Positions 46,770-55,425 of a stretch of 64,000 nt of DNA are shown one piece after another. The notes under the pieces are model-generated. The model was given only the letters and a program-made list of their open reading frames with translations. It was not told the DNA's origin and made no database searches. The stretch covers positions 1,302,001 to 1,366,000 of the forward strand of contig NZ_CP152474.1 in the NCBI RefSeq assembly GCF_039727615.1, written 5' to 3'. This DNA is from Leclercia sp. S52 (GTDB taxonomy: Bacteria > Pseudomonadota > Gammaproteobacteria > Enterobacterales > Enterobacteriaceae). Both the position numbers and the translations under genes were made by a program. Position 1 is the first letter of the stretch. The number at the start of each line of letters is the position of its first letter.

Positions 46770-47480
46770 ATGGCAGAGACGCTATCCCTCTGGCCACTCA
46801 TCGGTATCGCGGTGATTGTGGTCGGGTTTCTCTTACGCTTTAACCCGGTGCTGGTGGTCATAGTCGCCGGGATCGTCACCGGCCTCGCGGCACAGATGCC
46901 GATCGCCACCATTCTGGAAAAACTGGGTGAAGGGTTCCTCAATACCCGTAACCTGCCGTATATCCTGCTGATCCCGCTGGCGGTTATCGGCCTGCTGGAG
47001 CGTCACGGCCTGAAAGAGCGGGCCCAGGCGTGGATCGCGAAGATCCACAGCGCCACCGCCGGTCGTCTGCTGATCGTCTATCTGTTTGTCCGTGAAGCAA
47101 CCGCGGCGATGGGGTTGACCAGCCTCGGCGGCCATCCGCAGATGGTGCGCCCGCTGCTGGCGCCGATGGCGGAAGGGGCAGCAGAGAAGCAATATGGCGA
47201 ACTGCCGGGGGCGGTACGCTACCGCCTGCGGGCAATGTCGGCGGCCACCGATAACGTCGGGCTGTTCTTTGGCGAAGATATCTTTGTCGCCTTTGGCGCC
47301 ATTATCTTTATGCATAACTTTATGCTTGAATCCGGCGGGATCCAGACCGAACCGCTGCATATCGCCCTGTGGGGGATCCCAACCGCGCTCTGCGCCTTTG
47401 CGATCCACTCTGCCCGCCTGTACCGCCTGGATAAGCATCTGCAGCGTGAGCTGGCCAAAGTGCAGGGAGAAGCGAAATGA
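46770..47480 (+). CDS. DUF969 membrane protein, putative subunit of a 5-oxoproline transporter
   Basis: 236-aa integral membrane protein with about five to six hydrophobic helices. It contains IPLAVIGLLERHGLKERAQAWI, FVREATAAMGLTSLGGHPQMVRP and MSAATDNVGLFFGEDIF, typical DUF969 blocks. Family members occur next to a DUF979 protein and pyroglutamyl peptidase. Genes of amino-acid degradation on both sides suggest a transport role for 5-oxoproline or pyroglutamyl peptides; this is inference from context. The stop overlaps the next start by four bases. Confidence 0.8.
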   Translation: MAETLSLWPLIGIAVIVVGFLLRFNPVLVVIVAGIVTGLAAQMPIATILEKLGEGFLNTRNLPYILLIPLAVIGLLERHGLKERAQAWIAKIHSATAGRLLIVYLFVREATAAMGLTSLGGHPQMVRPLLAPMAEGAAEKQYGELPGAVRYRLRAMSAATDNVGLFFGEDIFVAFGAIIFMHNFMLESGGIQTEPLHIALWGIPTALCAFAIHSARLYRLDKHLQRELAKVQGEAK

Positions 47481-48472
47481 ATTTCCAGCAAAGTTATCTC
47501 TACTGGCTGGCAGGCCTGATCCTGCTCATCGTGGCGCTGATGTCGTTTCGCGATAAAGCTAACCCACGACGCATCACCACCGGGCTGTTCTGGGGCATCT
47601 ATGGCCTGCTGTTCCTGCTCGGCAACTGGACTTACGATCTGGTGGGCGACAAACGCACCGTCCATATCGCGGTGGGCGTGGCGGTGGTCGGGCTGGCGCT
47701 GATCGCCGGTTTTGGCGGCGTGCGGCTGGGCAGCTATCACCAGCGCACGGCAGAAGAGCGCGAGAGCAGCGCGAAGCGTCTGGGCAATCGCCTGTTCTTA
47801 CCGGCGCTGGCCATTCCGGTGGTAACGGTCGTGGGCGTGCTGATGTTTAACCATATTCCGGGCCTGCAGGAGACGCTGTTCGGGCCAGGTAACCATTCGA
47901 CGCTGGTGACGCTGTTCTCGATGACCGTCGGCTCGCTGGTGGGTCTGGCGATGGCGGTCAAAATGACCCATGAGAAAGTGCATCAGCCCCTGCAGGAGGC
48001 GCGCCGTCTGCTCGACTCCATCGGCTGGGCCTTTATTTTGCCGCAGATCCTCGCCACTCTTGGCCTGCTGTTTACTGCCGCCGGAGTCGGGGAGGGGATT
48101 TCATACCTCACCCAGACCTATCTGGCGGTCGACAGCCGGTTTATCGCGGTGGTGGTCTATGCTGTGGGCATGGCGCTGTTGACCATGGTGATGGGCAACG
48201 CCTTTGCCGCCTTCCCGATTGTCACTGCGGGGATCGGCATTCCGATCCTGGTGCTGCAACACGGCGGCAACCCGGCGGTGATGGCGGCGATTGGCATGTT
48301 CTCCGGCTACTGCGGTACTCTGATGACGCCGATGGCGGCCAACTTCAACATCGTGCCCGCCGCGCTGCTGGAGCTGCCCGATAAAAATGCGGTCATCAAA
48401 GCGCAGGTCCCGACCGGGGTACTGCTGCTGATCGCCAACGTGTTCCTGCTCTACTTCCTGATGTTCCTGTAA
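47477..48472 (+). CDS. DUF979 membrane protein, partner of DUF969
   Basis: 331-aa polytopic membrane protein with about eight to ten hydrophobic segments. Conserved-looking stretches include VMGNAFAAFPIVTAGIGIPIL and GYCGTLMTPMAANFNIVPAALLEL, whose Gly/Pro/Asn-rich pattern resembles re-entrant substrate-binding loops of permeases. Translationally coupled to the DUF969 gene (ATGA overlap), so the two probably form one complex. Pcp follows after six bases. Function is inferred only from neighbourhood. Confidence 0.8.
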   Translation: MNFQQSYLYWLAGLILLIVALMSFRDKANPRRITTGLFWGIYGLLFLLGNWTYDLVGDKRTVHIAVGVAVVGLALIAGFGGVRLGSYHQRTAEERESSAKRLGNRLFLPALAIPVVTVVGVLMFNHIPGLQETLFGPGNHSTLVTLFSMTVGSLVGLAMAVKMTHEKVHQPLQEARRLLDSIGWAFILPQILATLGLLFTAAGVGEGISYLTQTYLAVDSRFIAVVVYAVGMALLTMVMGNAFAAFPIVTAGIGIPILVLQHGGNPAVMAAIGMFSGYCGTLMTPMAANFNIVPAALLELPDKNAVIKAQVPTGVLLLIANVFLLYFLMFL

Positions 48473-48478
48473 GGAGAA

Positions 48479-49126
48479 ATGATGCAAACCGTATTAATCA
48501 CGGGATTTGAGCCCTTTGGCGGCGAAACCGTTAACCCGTCCTGGGAAGTGGTGAAGCTGCTGGATGGGATGATTATTGACGACTCCCGCGTGGTGGCGCG
48601 GCAGTTGCCCTGCGTGTTCGGCGAGTCGCTGGAGGTACTGAACGCGGCCATTGACGCGCTTCAGCCCTCCGTCGTGTTAGCGATAGGGCAGGCCGGGGGC
48701 CGCGTGGATGTGACCGTCGAGCGGGTAGCGATCAACGTCGATGACGCCCGCATCCCGGATAACCGCGGGCAACAGCCGGTGGATGTTGCCATCGTGCCGG
48801 ACGGCCCGGCGGCCTGGTTCAGTACGCTGCCGATCAAAGCCATGGTAGAGGCGCTGCGCGAAGCCGGTATTCCTGCTTCGGTTTCGCAGACGGCTGGCAC
48901 ATTCGTCTGTAACCACGTGATGTATGGCGTGCTGCACAAGCTGGCCGACCGGCCGGAGGTGAAAGGCGGGTTTATCCATATTCCTTACCTGCCCGAGCAG
49001 GCGGCGGCGCATCCTGGTGCCCCGAGCATGGCAACGCAAACCCTGAAGCAGGCGCTGGAAATTGCCATTGCCGTGGCGCTGCGTCAGGCGCACGACATCA
49101 AAGTGGTGGGCGGCGCGACGCACTAA
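48479..49126 (+). CDS. pcp: Pyrrolidone-carboxylate peptidase (pyroglutamyl peptidase I)
   Basis: 215-aa cytosolic cysteine peptidase of family C15 that removes N-terminal pyroglutamate from peptides. The catalytic triad is visible: Glu81 in VTVERVAIN, Cys144 in [12 protein letters not shown] and His167 in [11 protein letters not shown]. Two adjacent ATG codons (48479, 48482) follow AAGGAG, so the protein has 215 or 214 residues. Its product, 5-oxoproline, is the substrate of PxpABC encoded immediately upstream. Confidence 0.96.
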   Translation: MMQTVLITGFEPFGGETVNPSWEVVKLLDGMIIDDSRVVARQLPCVFGESLEVLNAAIDALQPSVVLAIGQAGGRVDVTVERVAINVDDARIPDNRGQQPVDVAIVPDGPAAWFSTLPIKAMVEALREAGIPASVSQTAGTFVCNHVMYGVLHKLADRPEVKGGFIHIPYLPEQAAAHPGAPSMATQTLKQALEIAIAVALRQAHDIKVVGGATH

Positions 49127-49139
49127 ATAAGGAGTCATG

Positions 49140-49931
49140 ATGCCAGAAGGACCGGAGATCCGCCGCGCGGCGGATAGCCTGGAGGCGGCGATAAAAGGCA
49201 AACCGCTCACCGACGTGTGGTTTGCTTTCCCTCAGTTAAAACCCTTTGAGTCCCGGCTTATCGGGGAGAAGGTCACGCATCTGGAGACGCGCGGCAAAGC
49301 GCTGCTCACGCACTTTTCTAACCAGATGACGCTCTACAGCCATAACCAGCTTTACGGCGTCTGGCGGGTGGTGGAGACCGGTCAGGAGCCGCAGACCACG
49401 CGGGTGCTGCGCGTTAAGCTACAGACCGCCGATAAAACCATTCTGCTCTACAGCGCCTCGGATATTGAGATGCTGCAGACGGAGCAGATCGGCACCCATC
49501 CCTTCCTGCAGCGGGTGGGGCCGGATGTGCTGGATTTACGCCTGACGGCAGAGGATGTGAAAGCGCGGTTGTTGTCGGCAAAATTCCGCAACCGGCAGTT
49601 TTCCGGGCTACTGCTGGATCAGGCGTTTCTGGCCGGCTTAGGCAACTATCTGCGGGTCGAGATCCTGTGGGAGGTGGGGCTGGCGGCGCAGCACAAGGCG
49701 TCACAGCTTACCGAAGAACAGCTCGATGCGCTGGCGCACGCGCTGCTGGATATCCCGCGCCTGTCGTACAACACCCGCGGGGTGGTGAATGACAAGAAGC
49801 ATCACGGGGCGTTGTTCCGGTTTAAAGTGTTTCATCGGGCGGGAAAAAAGTGCGAGCGGTGCGGCGGGGTGATTGAGAAAACGACGCTGTCATCGAGACC
49901 GTTTTACTGGTGTCCTGGGTGCCAGATGTAA
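49140..49931 (+). CDS. nei: Endonuclease VIII (Nei)
   Basis: 263-aa DNA glycosylase/AP lyase removing oxidised pyrimidines. The mature N-terminal Pro-Glu ([12 protein letters not shown]) supplies the catalytic residues, which requires the ATG at 49140 rather than the ATG three bases earlier. The Lys in RGKALL, H2TH region and the C-terminal zinc finger (CERCGG...YWCPGC) are present. Lies 13 bases after pcp, so probably read from the same transcript. Confidence 0.96.
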   Translation: MPEGPEIRRAADSLEAAIKGKPLTDVWFAFPQLKPFESRLIGEKVTHLETRGKALLTHFSNQMTLYSHNQLYGVWRVVETGQEPQTTRVLRVKLQTADKTILLYSASDIEMLQTEQIGTHPFLQRVGPDVLDLRLTAEDVKARLLSAKFRNRQFSGLLLDQAFLAGLGNYLRVEILWEVGLAAQHKASQLTEEQLDALAHALLDIPRLSYNTRGVVNDKKHHGALFRFKVFHRAGKKCERCGGVIEKTTLSSRPFYWCPGCQM

Positions 49932-49935
49932 AAAA

Positions 49936-50006
49936 GCCGGGTGGCGGCTTCGCCTTACCCGGCCTACGTCGTTTTGTAGGCCCGGCAAGCGTAGCGCCGC
50001 CGGGCG
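49936..50006. repeat. REP pair between nei and gltA
   Basis: Two inverted REP palindromes (GCCGGGTGGCGGCTTCGCCTTACCCGGC and GCCCGGCAAGCGTAGCGCCGCCGGGC) between convergent genes; may act as bidirectional 3'-end protection. Confidence 0.85.
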
Positions 50007-50012
50007 TTACTT

Positions 50013-51299
50013 TTAGCGTTTGGTGATGTCAGTTTCGAAATTACGCTGCTCGTAGCCGGTGTACAGCTGACGCGGACGCGCAATTTTCATCCCGTCGGTG
50101 TGCATTTCGTTCCAGTGCGCAATCCAGCCCACGGTACGCGCCATCGCGAAGATCACGGTAAACATGGAAGACGGAATGCCCATCGCTTTCAGGATGATAC
50201 CGGAGTAGAAGTCGACGTTCGGGTAGAGTTTCTTCTCGATGAAGTACGGGTCGTTCAGCGCGATGTGCTCCAGCTCCATCGCCACCTGCAGCAGGTCATC
50301 TTTGGTGCCGAGCTCTTTCAGTACTTCATGGCAGGTTTCACGCATGACGGTTGCGCGCGGATCGTAGTTTTTGTAAACACGGTGACCGAAGCCCATCAGA
50401 CGGAAGGAGTCATTCTTGTCTTTCGCACGGCGTACGAATTCAGGAATGTGCTCAACGGAGCTGATCTCTTCCAGCATCTTCAGTGCGGCTTCGTTCGCGC
50501 CGCCGTGTGCCGGTCCCCACAGGGAGGCAATACCTGCTGCGATACAGGCGAACGGGTTAGCGCCGGAGGAGCCTGCGGTACGCACGGTAGAGGTAGAGGC
50601 GTTCTGCTCGTGGTCAGCGTGCAGGATCAGAATACGATCCATGGCGCGTTCCAGAACCGGGTTCACTTCGTACTCTTCGCACGGCGTAGCGAACATCATG
50701 CGCAGGAAGTTACCGGCGTAGGAGAGGTCGTTACGTGGATAAACAAACGGCTGTCCGATGGAGTATTTGTAACACATCGCGGCCATGGTAGGCATTTTGG
50801 ACAGCAGACGGAACGCGGCGATATCGCGATGACGCTGGTTATTGACGTCCAGGGAGTCATGGTAGAACGCAGCCAGTGCACCGGTGATCCCGCACATTAC
50901 CGCCATCGGATGCGAATCACGACGGAACGCATGGAACAGACGGGTGATCTGCTCATGAATCATGGTGTGGCGGGTAACGGTGGTTTTGAACTCATCGTAC
51001 TGTTCCTGGGTCGGCTTTTCGCCGTTCAGCAGGATGTAGCACACTTCCAGATAGTTGGATTCGGTGGCTAACTGATCGATGGGGAAACCGCGGTGCAGCA
51101 GGATGCCTTCGTCACCGTCGATATAGGTGATTTTGGACTCGCAAGATGCGGTGGAGGTAAAACCAGGGTCAAAGGTAAACATACCTTTAGAACCAAGACT
51201 ACGGATATCAATAACATCCTGACCGAGCGTGCCTTTTAGCACATCCAGTTCGATAGCAGTATCACCATTTAGGGTGATTTTTGCCTTAGTATCAGCCAT
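50013..51299 (-). CDS. gltA: Citrate synthase (type II)
   Basis: 428-aa hexameric, NADH-inhibited citrate synthase, entry step of the TCA cycle. Active-site residues are seen in [14 protein letters not shown] (His), [15 protein letters not shown] (His) and the Asp in NVDFYSGI. The N-terminal beta domain typical of the Gram-negative type II enzyme is present. Divergent from sdhCDAB, with which it shares the long regulatory region. Confidence 0.98.
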   Translation of the reverse strand: MADTKAKITLNGDTAIELDVLKGTLGQDVIDIRSLGSKGMFTFDPGFTSTASCESKITYIDGDEGILLHRGFPIDQLATESNYLEVCYILLNGEKPTQEQYDEFKTTVTRHTMIHEQITRLFHAFRRDSHPMAVMCGITGALAAFYHDSLDVNNQRHRDIAAFRLLSKMPTMAAMCYKYSIGQPFVYPRNDLSYAGNFLRMMFATPCEEYEVNPVLERAMDRILILHADHEQNASTSTVRTAGSSGANPFACIAAGIASLWGPAHGGANEAALKMLEEISSVEHIPEFVRRAKDKNDSFRLMGFGHRVYKNYDPRATVMRETCHEVLKELGTKDDLLQVAMELEHIALNDPYFIEKKLYPNVDFYSGIILKAMGIPSSMFTVIFAMARTVGWIAHWNEMHTDGMKIARPRQLYTGYEQRNFETDITKR

Positions 51300-51697
51300 T
51301 TACGGTCTCCTTAGCGCCTTATTGCTTAAGACTGCCCTTAACCGGATTTGCATTCAGCTGATTTATCATTGTTACCAGTTTGTTATTTGGCTCGCCGCTC
51401 AGCTCACGAGGAGAAACCAGGGTACAGAGCAATGGCGCTAGCAGGTAAACAAATGAGAAATCAGAGAAATAACAGCAAATCAGTGTTTGTGCAGTCCGAA
51501 TTATTCAAACCTGTATACCACTAATAACTGTCCTGATAACTGCGGTCAATACCATCACACTGTTACATAACTTATTCTCAGGTGAAAGAGAGACCTCATA
51601 ACTTTTGCGCATTATATGCCTTTTCTGGTGATGTTTGTAACAATAATGTTTAACATTTGTCAAATCAGATGATTAAAAATTAAAAAGATGTTGTTAT

Positions 51698-51713
51698 CGT
51701 GACCCTGATCACT
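51698..51713. promoter_or_regulatory. CRP site upstream of sdhC
   Basis: CGTGA-CCCTGA-TCACT fits TGTGA-N6-TCACA at eight of ten half-site positions. Its centre is about 80 bases before the presumed sdh transcription start, a class I position. Confidence 0.65.
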
Positions 51714-51750
51714 GTTCCGCATAAAACCAGACAAACTGTATGTAGGTTAA

Positions 51751-51779
51751 TTGTAATGATTTTGTGAACGGCCTATACT
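51751..51779 (+). promoter_or_regulatory. sdhCDAB-sucABCD promoter
   Basis: TTGTAA (-35), 17-base spacer and TATACT (-10). It gives an mRNA leader of roughly 170 bases before sdhC. Sequence around it is the same as I recall from E. coli Psdh. Confidence 0.75.
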
Positions 51780-51954
51780 GCCGCCAGGTCTCCGGAAAAC
51801 CCTGCAATCCCGAGCCAACCAGCGTTGTAACGTGTCATTTAAGCATCTGGAAGCAATGTTTTGCATGACGCACAGTTATATAAAAGGCACGCTGTCTGAC
51901 CCGCATCGCAGTCCGGAGGAAGGAAACTATAAGAACAGCATGTGGGCGTTATTC

Positions 51955-52344
51955 ATGATAAGAAATGTGAAAAAACAAAGACCTGTCAATCTGGATCTCA
52001 AAACGATCCGATTCCCCGTAACGGCAATAGCGTCCATCCTTCATCGTGTATCCGGTGTGATCACGTTTGTCGCGGTGGGTATCCTGTTATGGTTACTGGG
52101 TACCAGCCTCTCGTCTCCGGAAGGATTCCAGCAGGCCTCCGACATCATGAACGGTTTCTTCGTGAAATTTATCATGTGGGGCATCCTGACCGCGCTGGCC
52201 TATCACGTAGTTGGCGGTGTCCGCCATATGCTGATGGACTTCGGCTATCTGGAAGAGACCTTCGAAGCTGGCAAACGCACCGCTAACATTTCATTTGTCA
52301 TCACTGTCGTGCTCGCACTTCTCGCAGGAGTTCTCGTATGGTAA
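51955..52344 (+). CDS. sdhC: Succinate dehydrogenase cytochrome b556 subunit SdhC
   Basis: 129-aa membrane anchor with three helices, binding heme b and ubiquinone with SdhD. Ser and Arg of the quinone site lie in [10 protein letters not shown], and the heme His in the [19 protein letters not shown] segment. The ATG at 51955 ([10 protein letters not shown]) matches E. coli length. Overlaps sdhD by seven bases. Confidence 0.96.
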   Translation: MIRNVKKQRPVNLDLKTIRFPVTAIASILHRVSGVITFVAVGILLWLLGTSLSSPEGFQQASDIMNGFFVKFIMWGILTALAYHVVGGVRHMLMDFGYLEETFEAGKRTANISFVITVVLALLAGVLVW

Positions 52345-52685
52345 GCAACGCCTCCGCATTAGGACGCAACGGCGTACATGACTTCATTCTGGTCCGTGCT
52401 ACCGCTATCGTTCTCACCCTCTACATCATCTACCTGATCGGTTTCTTTGCCACCAGCGGCGACCTGACGTGGGAAATCTGGACCGGTTTCTTCGGTTCGG
52501 CATTCACCAAAGTCTTTACCCTGCTGGCGCTGGCCTCCATCCTGATCCACGCATGGATTGGCATGTGGCAGGTATTGACCGATTACGTTAAACCCGTGGC
52601 GATTCGCCTCGTTCTGCAGCTGGCTATTGTGGTTGCGCTTGCGGTTTACGTTATTTATGGATTCGTTGTGGTGTGGGGTGTGTAA
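52338..52685 (+). CDS. sdhD: Succinate dehydrogenase membrane anchor SdhD
   Basis: 115-aa three-helix anchor protein. His in [11 protein letters not shown] is the heme ligand, and Asp-Tyr in [10 protein letters not shown] contribute to the quinone pocket. Overlaps sdhC at its start, and its stop overlaps the sdhA ATG by one base (TAATG). In E. coli RyhB acts at this gene start. Confidence 0.96.
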   Translation: MVSNASALGRNGVHDFILVRATAIVLTLYIIYLIGFFATSGDLTWEIWTGFFGSAFTKVFTLLALASILIHAWIGMWQVLTDYVKPVAIRLVLQLAIVVALAVYVIYGFVVVWGV

Positions 52686-54451
52686 TGAAACTGCCAGTCA
52701 GAGAATTTGATGCTGTAGTGATTGGTGCCGGTGGCGCAGGTATGCGCGCGGCGCTGCAAATTTCCCAGAGCGGCCAGAGCTGTGCGCTGCTCTCTAAAGT
52801 CTTCCCGACCCGTTCCCATACCGTATCTGCGCAGGGTGGCATCACCGTGGCGCTCGGTAATACCCATGAAGATAACTGGGAATGGCATATGTACGACACG
52901 GTGAAAGGCTCCGACTACATCGGTGACCAGGACGCCATTGAATATATGTGTAAAACCGGCCCGGAAGCGATTCTGGAGCTGGACCATATGGGTCTGCCAT
53001 TCTCCCGCCTGGAGAACGGCACCATCTATCAACGTCCGTTTGGCGGCCAGTCGAAAGATTTCGGCGGCGAGCAGGCGGCACGTACCGCTGCTGCGGCTGA
53101 CCGTACCGGTCACGCCCTGCTGCATACCCTGTATCAGCAGAACCTGAAGAATAAGACCACCATCTTCTCCGAGTGGTATGCGCTGGATCTGGTTAAAAAC
53201 GAAGATGGCGCGATTGTGGGTTGTACCGCGCTGTGCATCGAAACCGGCGAAGTGGTCTACTTCAAAGCCCGCGCGACCGTGCTGGCGACCGGCGGCGCAG
53301 GCCGTATCTACCAGTCCACCACTAACGCCCATATCAACACCGGTGACGGCGTCGGTATGGCAATCCGCGCTGGCGTGCCGGTGCAGGATATGGAGATGTG
53401 GCAGTTCCACCCAACCGGTATCGCCGGTGCGGGCGTGCTGGTTACAGAGGGCTGCCGTGGTGAAGGTGGTTATCTGCTGAACAAACATGGCGAGCGCTTC
53501 ATGGAGCGTTATGCCCCGAATGCAAAAGACCTGGCGGGTCGTGACGTGGTGGCGCGTTCCATCATGATCGAAATTCGTGAAGGTCGTGGCTGCGACGGTC
53601 CATGGGGCCCGCACGCTAAGCTGAAACTTGATCATCTGGGTAAAGAGGTTCTGGAATCCCGTCTGCCGGGTATCCTGGAGCTGTCCCGTACCTTTGCTCA
53701 CGTCGACCCGGTTAAAGAGCCGATCCCGGTTATCCCAACCTGCCACTACATGATGGGCGGTATTCCGACCAAAGTGACCGGCCAGGCGCTGACCGTGAAC
53801 GAGCAGGGCGAAGACGTGGTCATTCCGGGCCTGTTCGCGGTAGGCGAAATCGCCTGCGTATCCGTACACGGTGCCAACCGTCTGGGCGGTAACTCCCTGC
53901 TCGACCTGGTGGTGTTTGGTCGTGCGGTGGGTCTGCATCTGCAGGAGTCCATTGCCGAGCAGGGTCCGCTGCGTGATGCGACCGACGCCAACATCGACGC
54001 CTCTCTGGAACGTCTGAATCGCTGGAACGGCAACCGCAACGGCGAAGATCCGGTGGAAATCCGTAAGGCGCTGCAGGAGTGCATGCAGCACAACTTCTCG
54101 GTATTCCGTGAAGGTGATGCGATGGCGAAAGGGCTTGAGCAGCTGAAAGCGATCCGCGAGCGTCTGAAAAATGCCCGTCTGGACGATACCTCCAGCGAGT
54201 TCAACACCCAGCGCGTCGAGTGTCTGGAGCTGGATAACCTGATGGAAACCGCTTATGCAACCGCGGTCTCTGCAAACTTCCGTACCGAAAGCCGTGGCGC
54301 GCATAGCCGCTTCGACTTCCCGGATCGTGACGACGAAAACTGGCTGTGCCATTCCCTGTATCTGCCAGAGTCGGAATCCATGACACGTCGTAGCGTCAAT
54401 ATGGAACCGAAACTGCGTCCGGCGTTCCCGCCGAAGATTCGTACTTATTAA
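52685..54451 (+). CDS. sdhA: Succinate dehydrogenase flavoprotein SdhA
   Basis: 588-aa catalytic subunit oxidising succinate to fumarate. Covalent FAD is carried by the His in [11 protein letters not shown]. Substrate-binding segments are [22 protein letters not shown] and [28 protein letters not shown] closes the FAD domain. The N-terminal dinucleotide motif is [13 protein letters not shown]. The start at 52685 gives the same length as E. coli. Confidence 0.98.
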   Translation: MKLPVREFDAVVIGAGGAGMRAALQISQSGQSCALLSKVFPTRSHTVSAQGGITVALGNTHEDNWEWHMYDTVKGSDYIGDQDAIEYMCKTGPEAILELDHMGLPFSRLENGTIYQRPFGGQSKDFGGEQAARTAAAADRTGHALLHTLYQQNLKNKTTIFSEWYALDLVKNEDGAIVGCTALCIETGEVVYFKARATVLATGGAGRIYQSTTNAHINTGDGVGMAIRAGVPVQDMEMWQFHPTGIAGAGVLVTEGCRGEGGYLLNKHGERFMERYAPNAKDLAGRDVVARSIMIEIREGRGCDGPWGPHAKLKLDHLGKEVLESRLPGILELSRTFAHVDPVKEPIPVIPTCHYMMGGIPTKVTGQALTVNEQGEDVVIPGLFAVGEIACVSVHGANRLGGNSLLDLVVFGRAVGLHLQESIAEQGPLRDATDANIDASLERLNRWNGNRNGEDPVEIRKALQECMQHNFSVFREGDAMAKGLEQLKAIRERLKNARLDDTSSEFNTQRVECLELDNLMETAYATAVSANFRTESRGAHSRFDFPDRDDENWLCHSLYLPESESMTRRSVNMEPKLRPAFPPKIRTY

Positions 54452-54466
54452 TGCGGAGACAGGACA

Positions 54467-55183
54467 ATGAAACTCGAATTCTCAGTTTATCGTTATAACC
54501 CGGATGTTGATGACGCTCCGCATATGCAGGATTACACCCTGGAAGCGGAAGAAGGTCGCGACATGATGCTGCTTGATGCCTTAATGCAGCTGAAAGAAAA
54601 AGATCCGACACTGTCATTCCGTCGTTCCTGCCGTGAAGGGGTTTGTGGCTCCGACGGTCTGAACATGAACGGCAAAAACGGTCTGGCCTGTATCACCCCG
54701 ATTTCGGCGCTCAACCGTCCGGGACAGAAGATTGTGATCCGTCCTCTGCCGGGTCTGCCGGTCGTTCGTGATTTGGTGGTGGACATGGGGCAATTCTATG
54801 CACAATATGAGAAGATTAAGCCTTACTTGTTGAATAATGGGCAAAATCCACCCGCTCGCGAGCATTTGCAGTCGCCAGAGCAGCGTGAAAAACTCGATGG
54901 CCTGTATGAGTGTATCCTCTGTGCATGTTGTTCGACCTCTTGCCCGTCGTTCTGGTGGAACCCGGACAAGTTTATCGGCCCGGCTGGCCTGCTGGCAGCG
55001 TACCGCTTCCTGATTGACAGCCGCGATACCGAAACCGACAACCGCCTGGAAGGGCTGAGTGATGCTTTCAGCGTATTCCGCTGCCACAGCATCATGAACT
55101 GCGTCAGTGTGTGTCCTAAGGGGCTGAACCCGACGCGCGCTATCGGCCACATTAAGTCGATGTTGTTGCAGCGCAGTGCGTAA
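54467..55183 (+). CDS. sdhB: Succinate dehydrogenase iron-sulfur subunit SdhB
   Basis: 238-aa electron-transfer subunit with three clusters: 2Fe-2S (CREGVCGSDGLNMNGKNGLA with its cysteines), 4Fe-4S (CILCACCSTSCP) and 3Fe-4S (CHSIMNCVSVCPKG). Fifteen bases after sdhA. Confidence 0.98.
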   Translation: MKLEFSVYRYNPDVDDAPHMQDYTLEAEEGRDMMLLDALMQLKEKDPTLSFRRSCREGVCGSDGLNMNGKNGLACITPISALNRPGQKIVIRPLPGLPVVRDLVVDMGQFYAQYEKIKPYLLNNGQNPPAREHLQSPEQREKLDGLYECILCACCSTSCPSFWWNPDKFIGPAGLLAAYRFLIDSRDTETDNRLEGLSDAFSVFRCHSIMNCVSVCPKGLNPTRAIGHIKSMLLQRSA

Positions 55184-55190
55184 GTAACAA

Positions 55191-55257
55191 CGCCGGATGG
55201 CGCTGCGCTTATCCGGCCTACGTCACAGTAGGCCCGGTAAGCGTAGCGCCACCGGGC
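55191..55257. repeat. REP pair in the sdhB-sucA gap
   Basis: Two inverted REP palindromes (GCCGGATGGCGCTGCGCTTATCCGGC and GGCCCGGTAAGCGTAGCGCCACCGGGC) directly after sdhB. In E. coli the sdh-suc gap also lowers downstream transcript levels; here the BIME may protect sdhCDAB mRNA. Confidence 0.85.
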
Positions 55258-55425
55258 AAAATGCAGAAACCTTTAAAAACTGCCCTGAAGTTTAGACAGT
55301 TTCTAAAGGTTCCTTCGCGAGCCGCTATATAAAGAAGAGCTCGCAGGTGAACCCCGGCACGTACACGTGGTGTGCGTGGTAGTTTCTACGGCGAAAGTAA
55401 GCATAAAAATGCTTAAGGGATCACG

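Larger units (their letters stand above)
51300..51954. promoter_or_regulatory. gltA-sdhC divergent regulatory region
   Basis: 655 bases, strongly AT-rich in the centre. It holds the divergent gltA and sdh promoters and a long sdhC leader. In E. coli this region is bound by ArcA-P (repression without oxygen) and CRP, and the sdh mRNA is a target of RyhB and Spot 42. An open frame runs into sdhC from 51832, but it is leader sequence. Confidence 0.75.

Noticed and set aside
51832..51954. N-terminal extension of sdhC by 41 codons
   Set aside because: This is the sdh mRNA leader; no ribosome-binding site precedes the upstream ATG, and SdhC of 129 aa fits the family.
52655..54352. 565-codon open frame antisense to sdhA
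   Set aside because: Shadow of the highly biased sdhA sequence; no homology, no start context.
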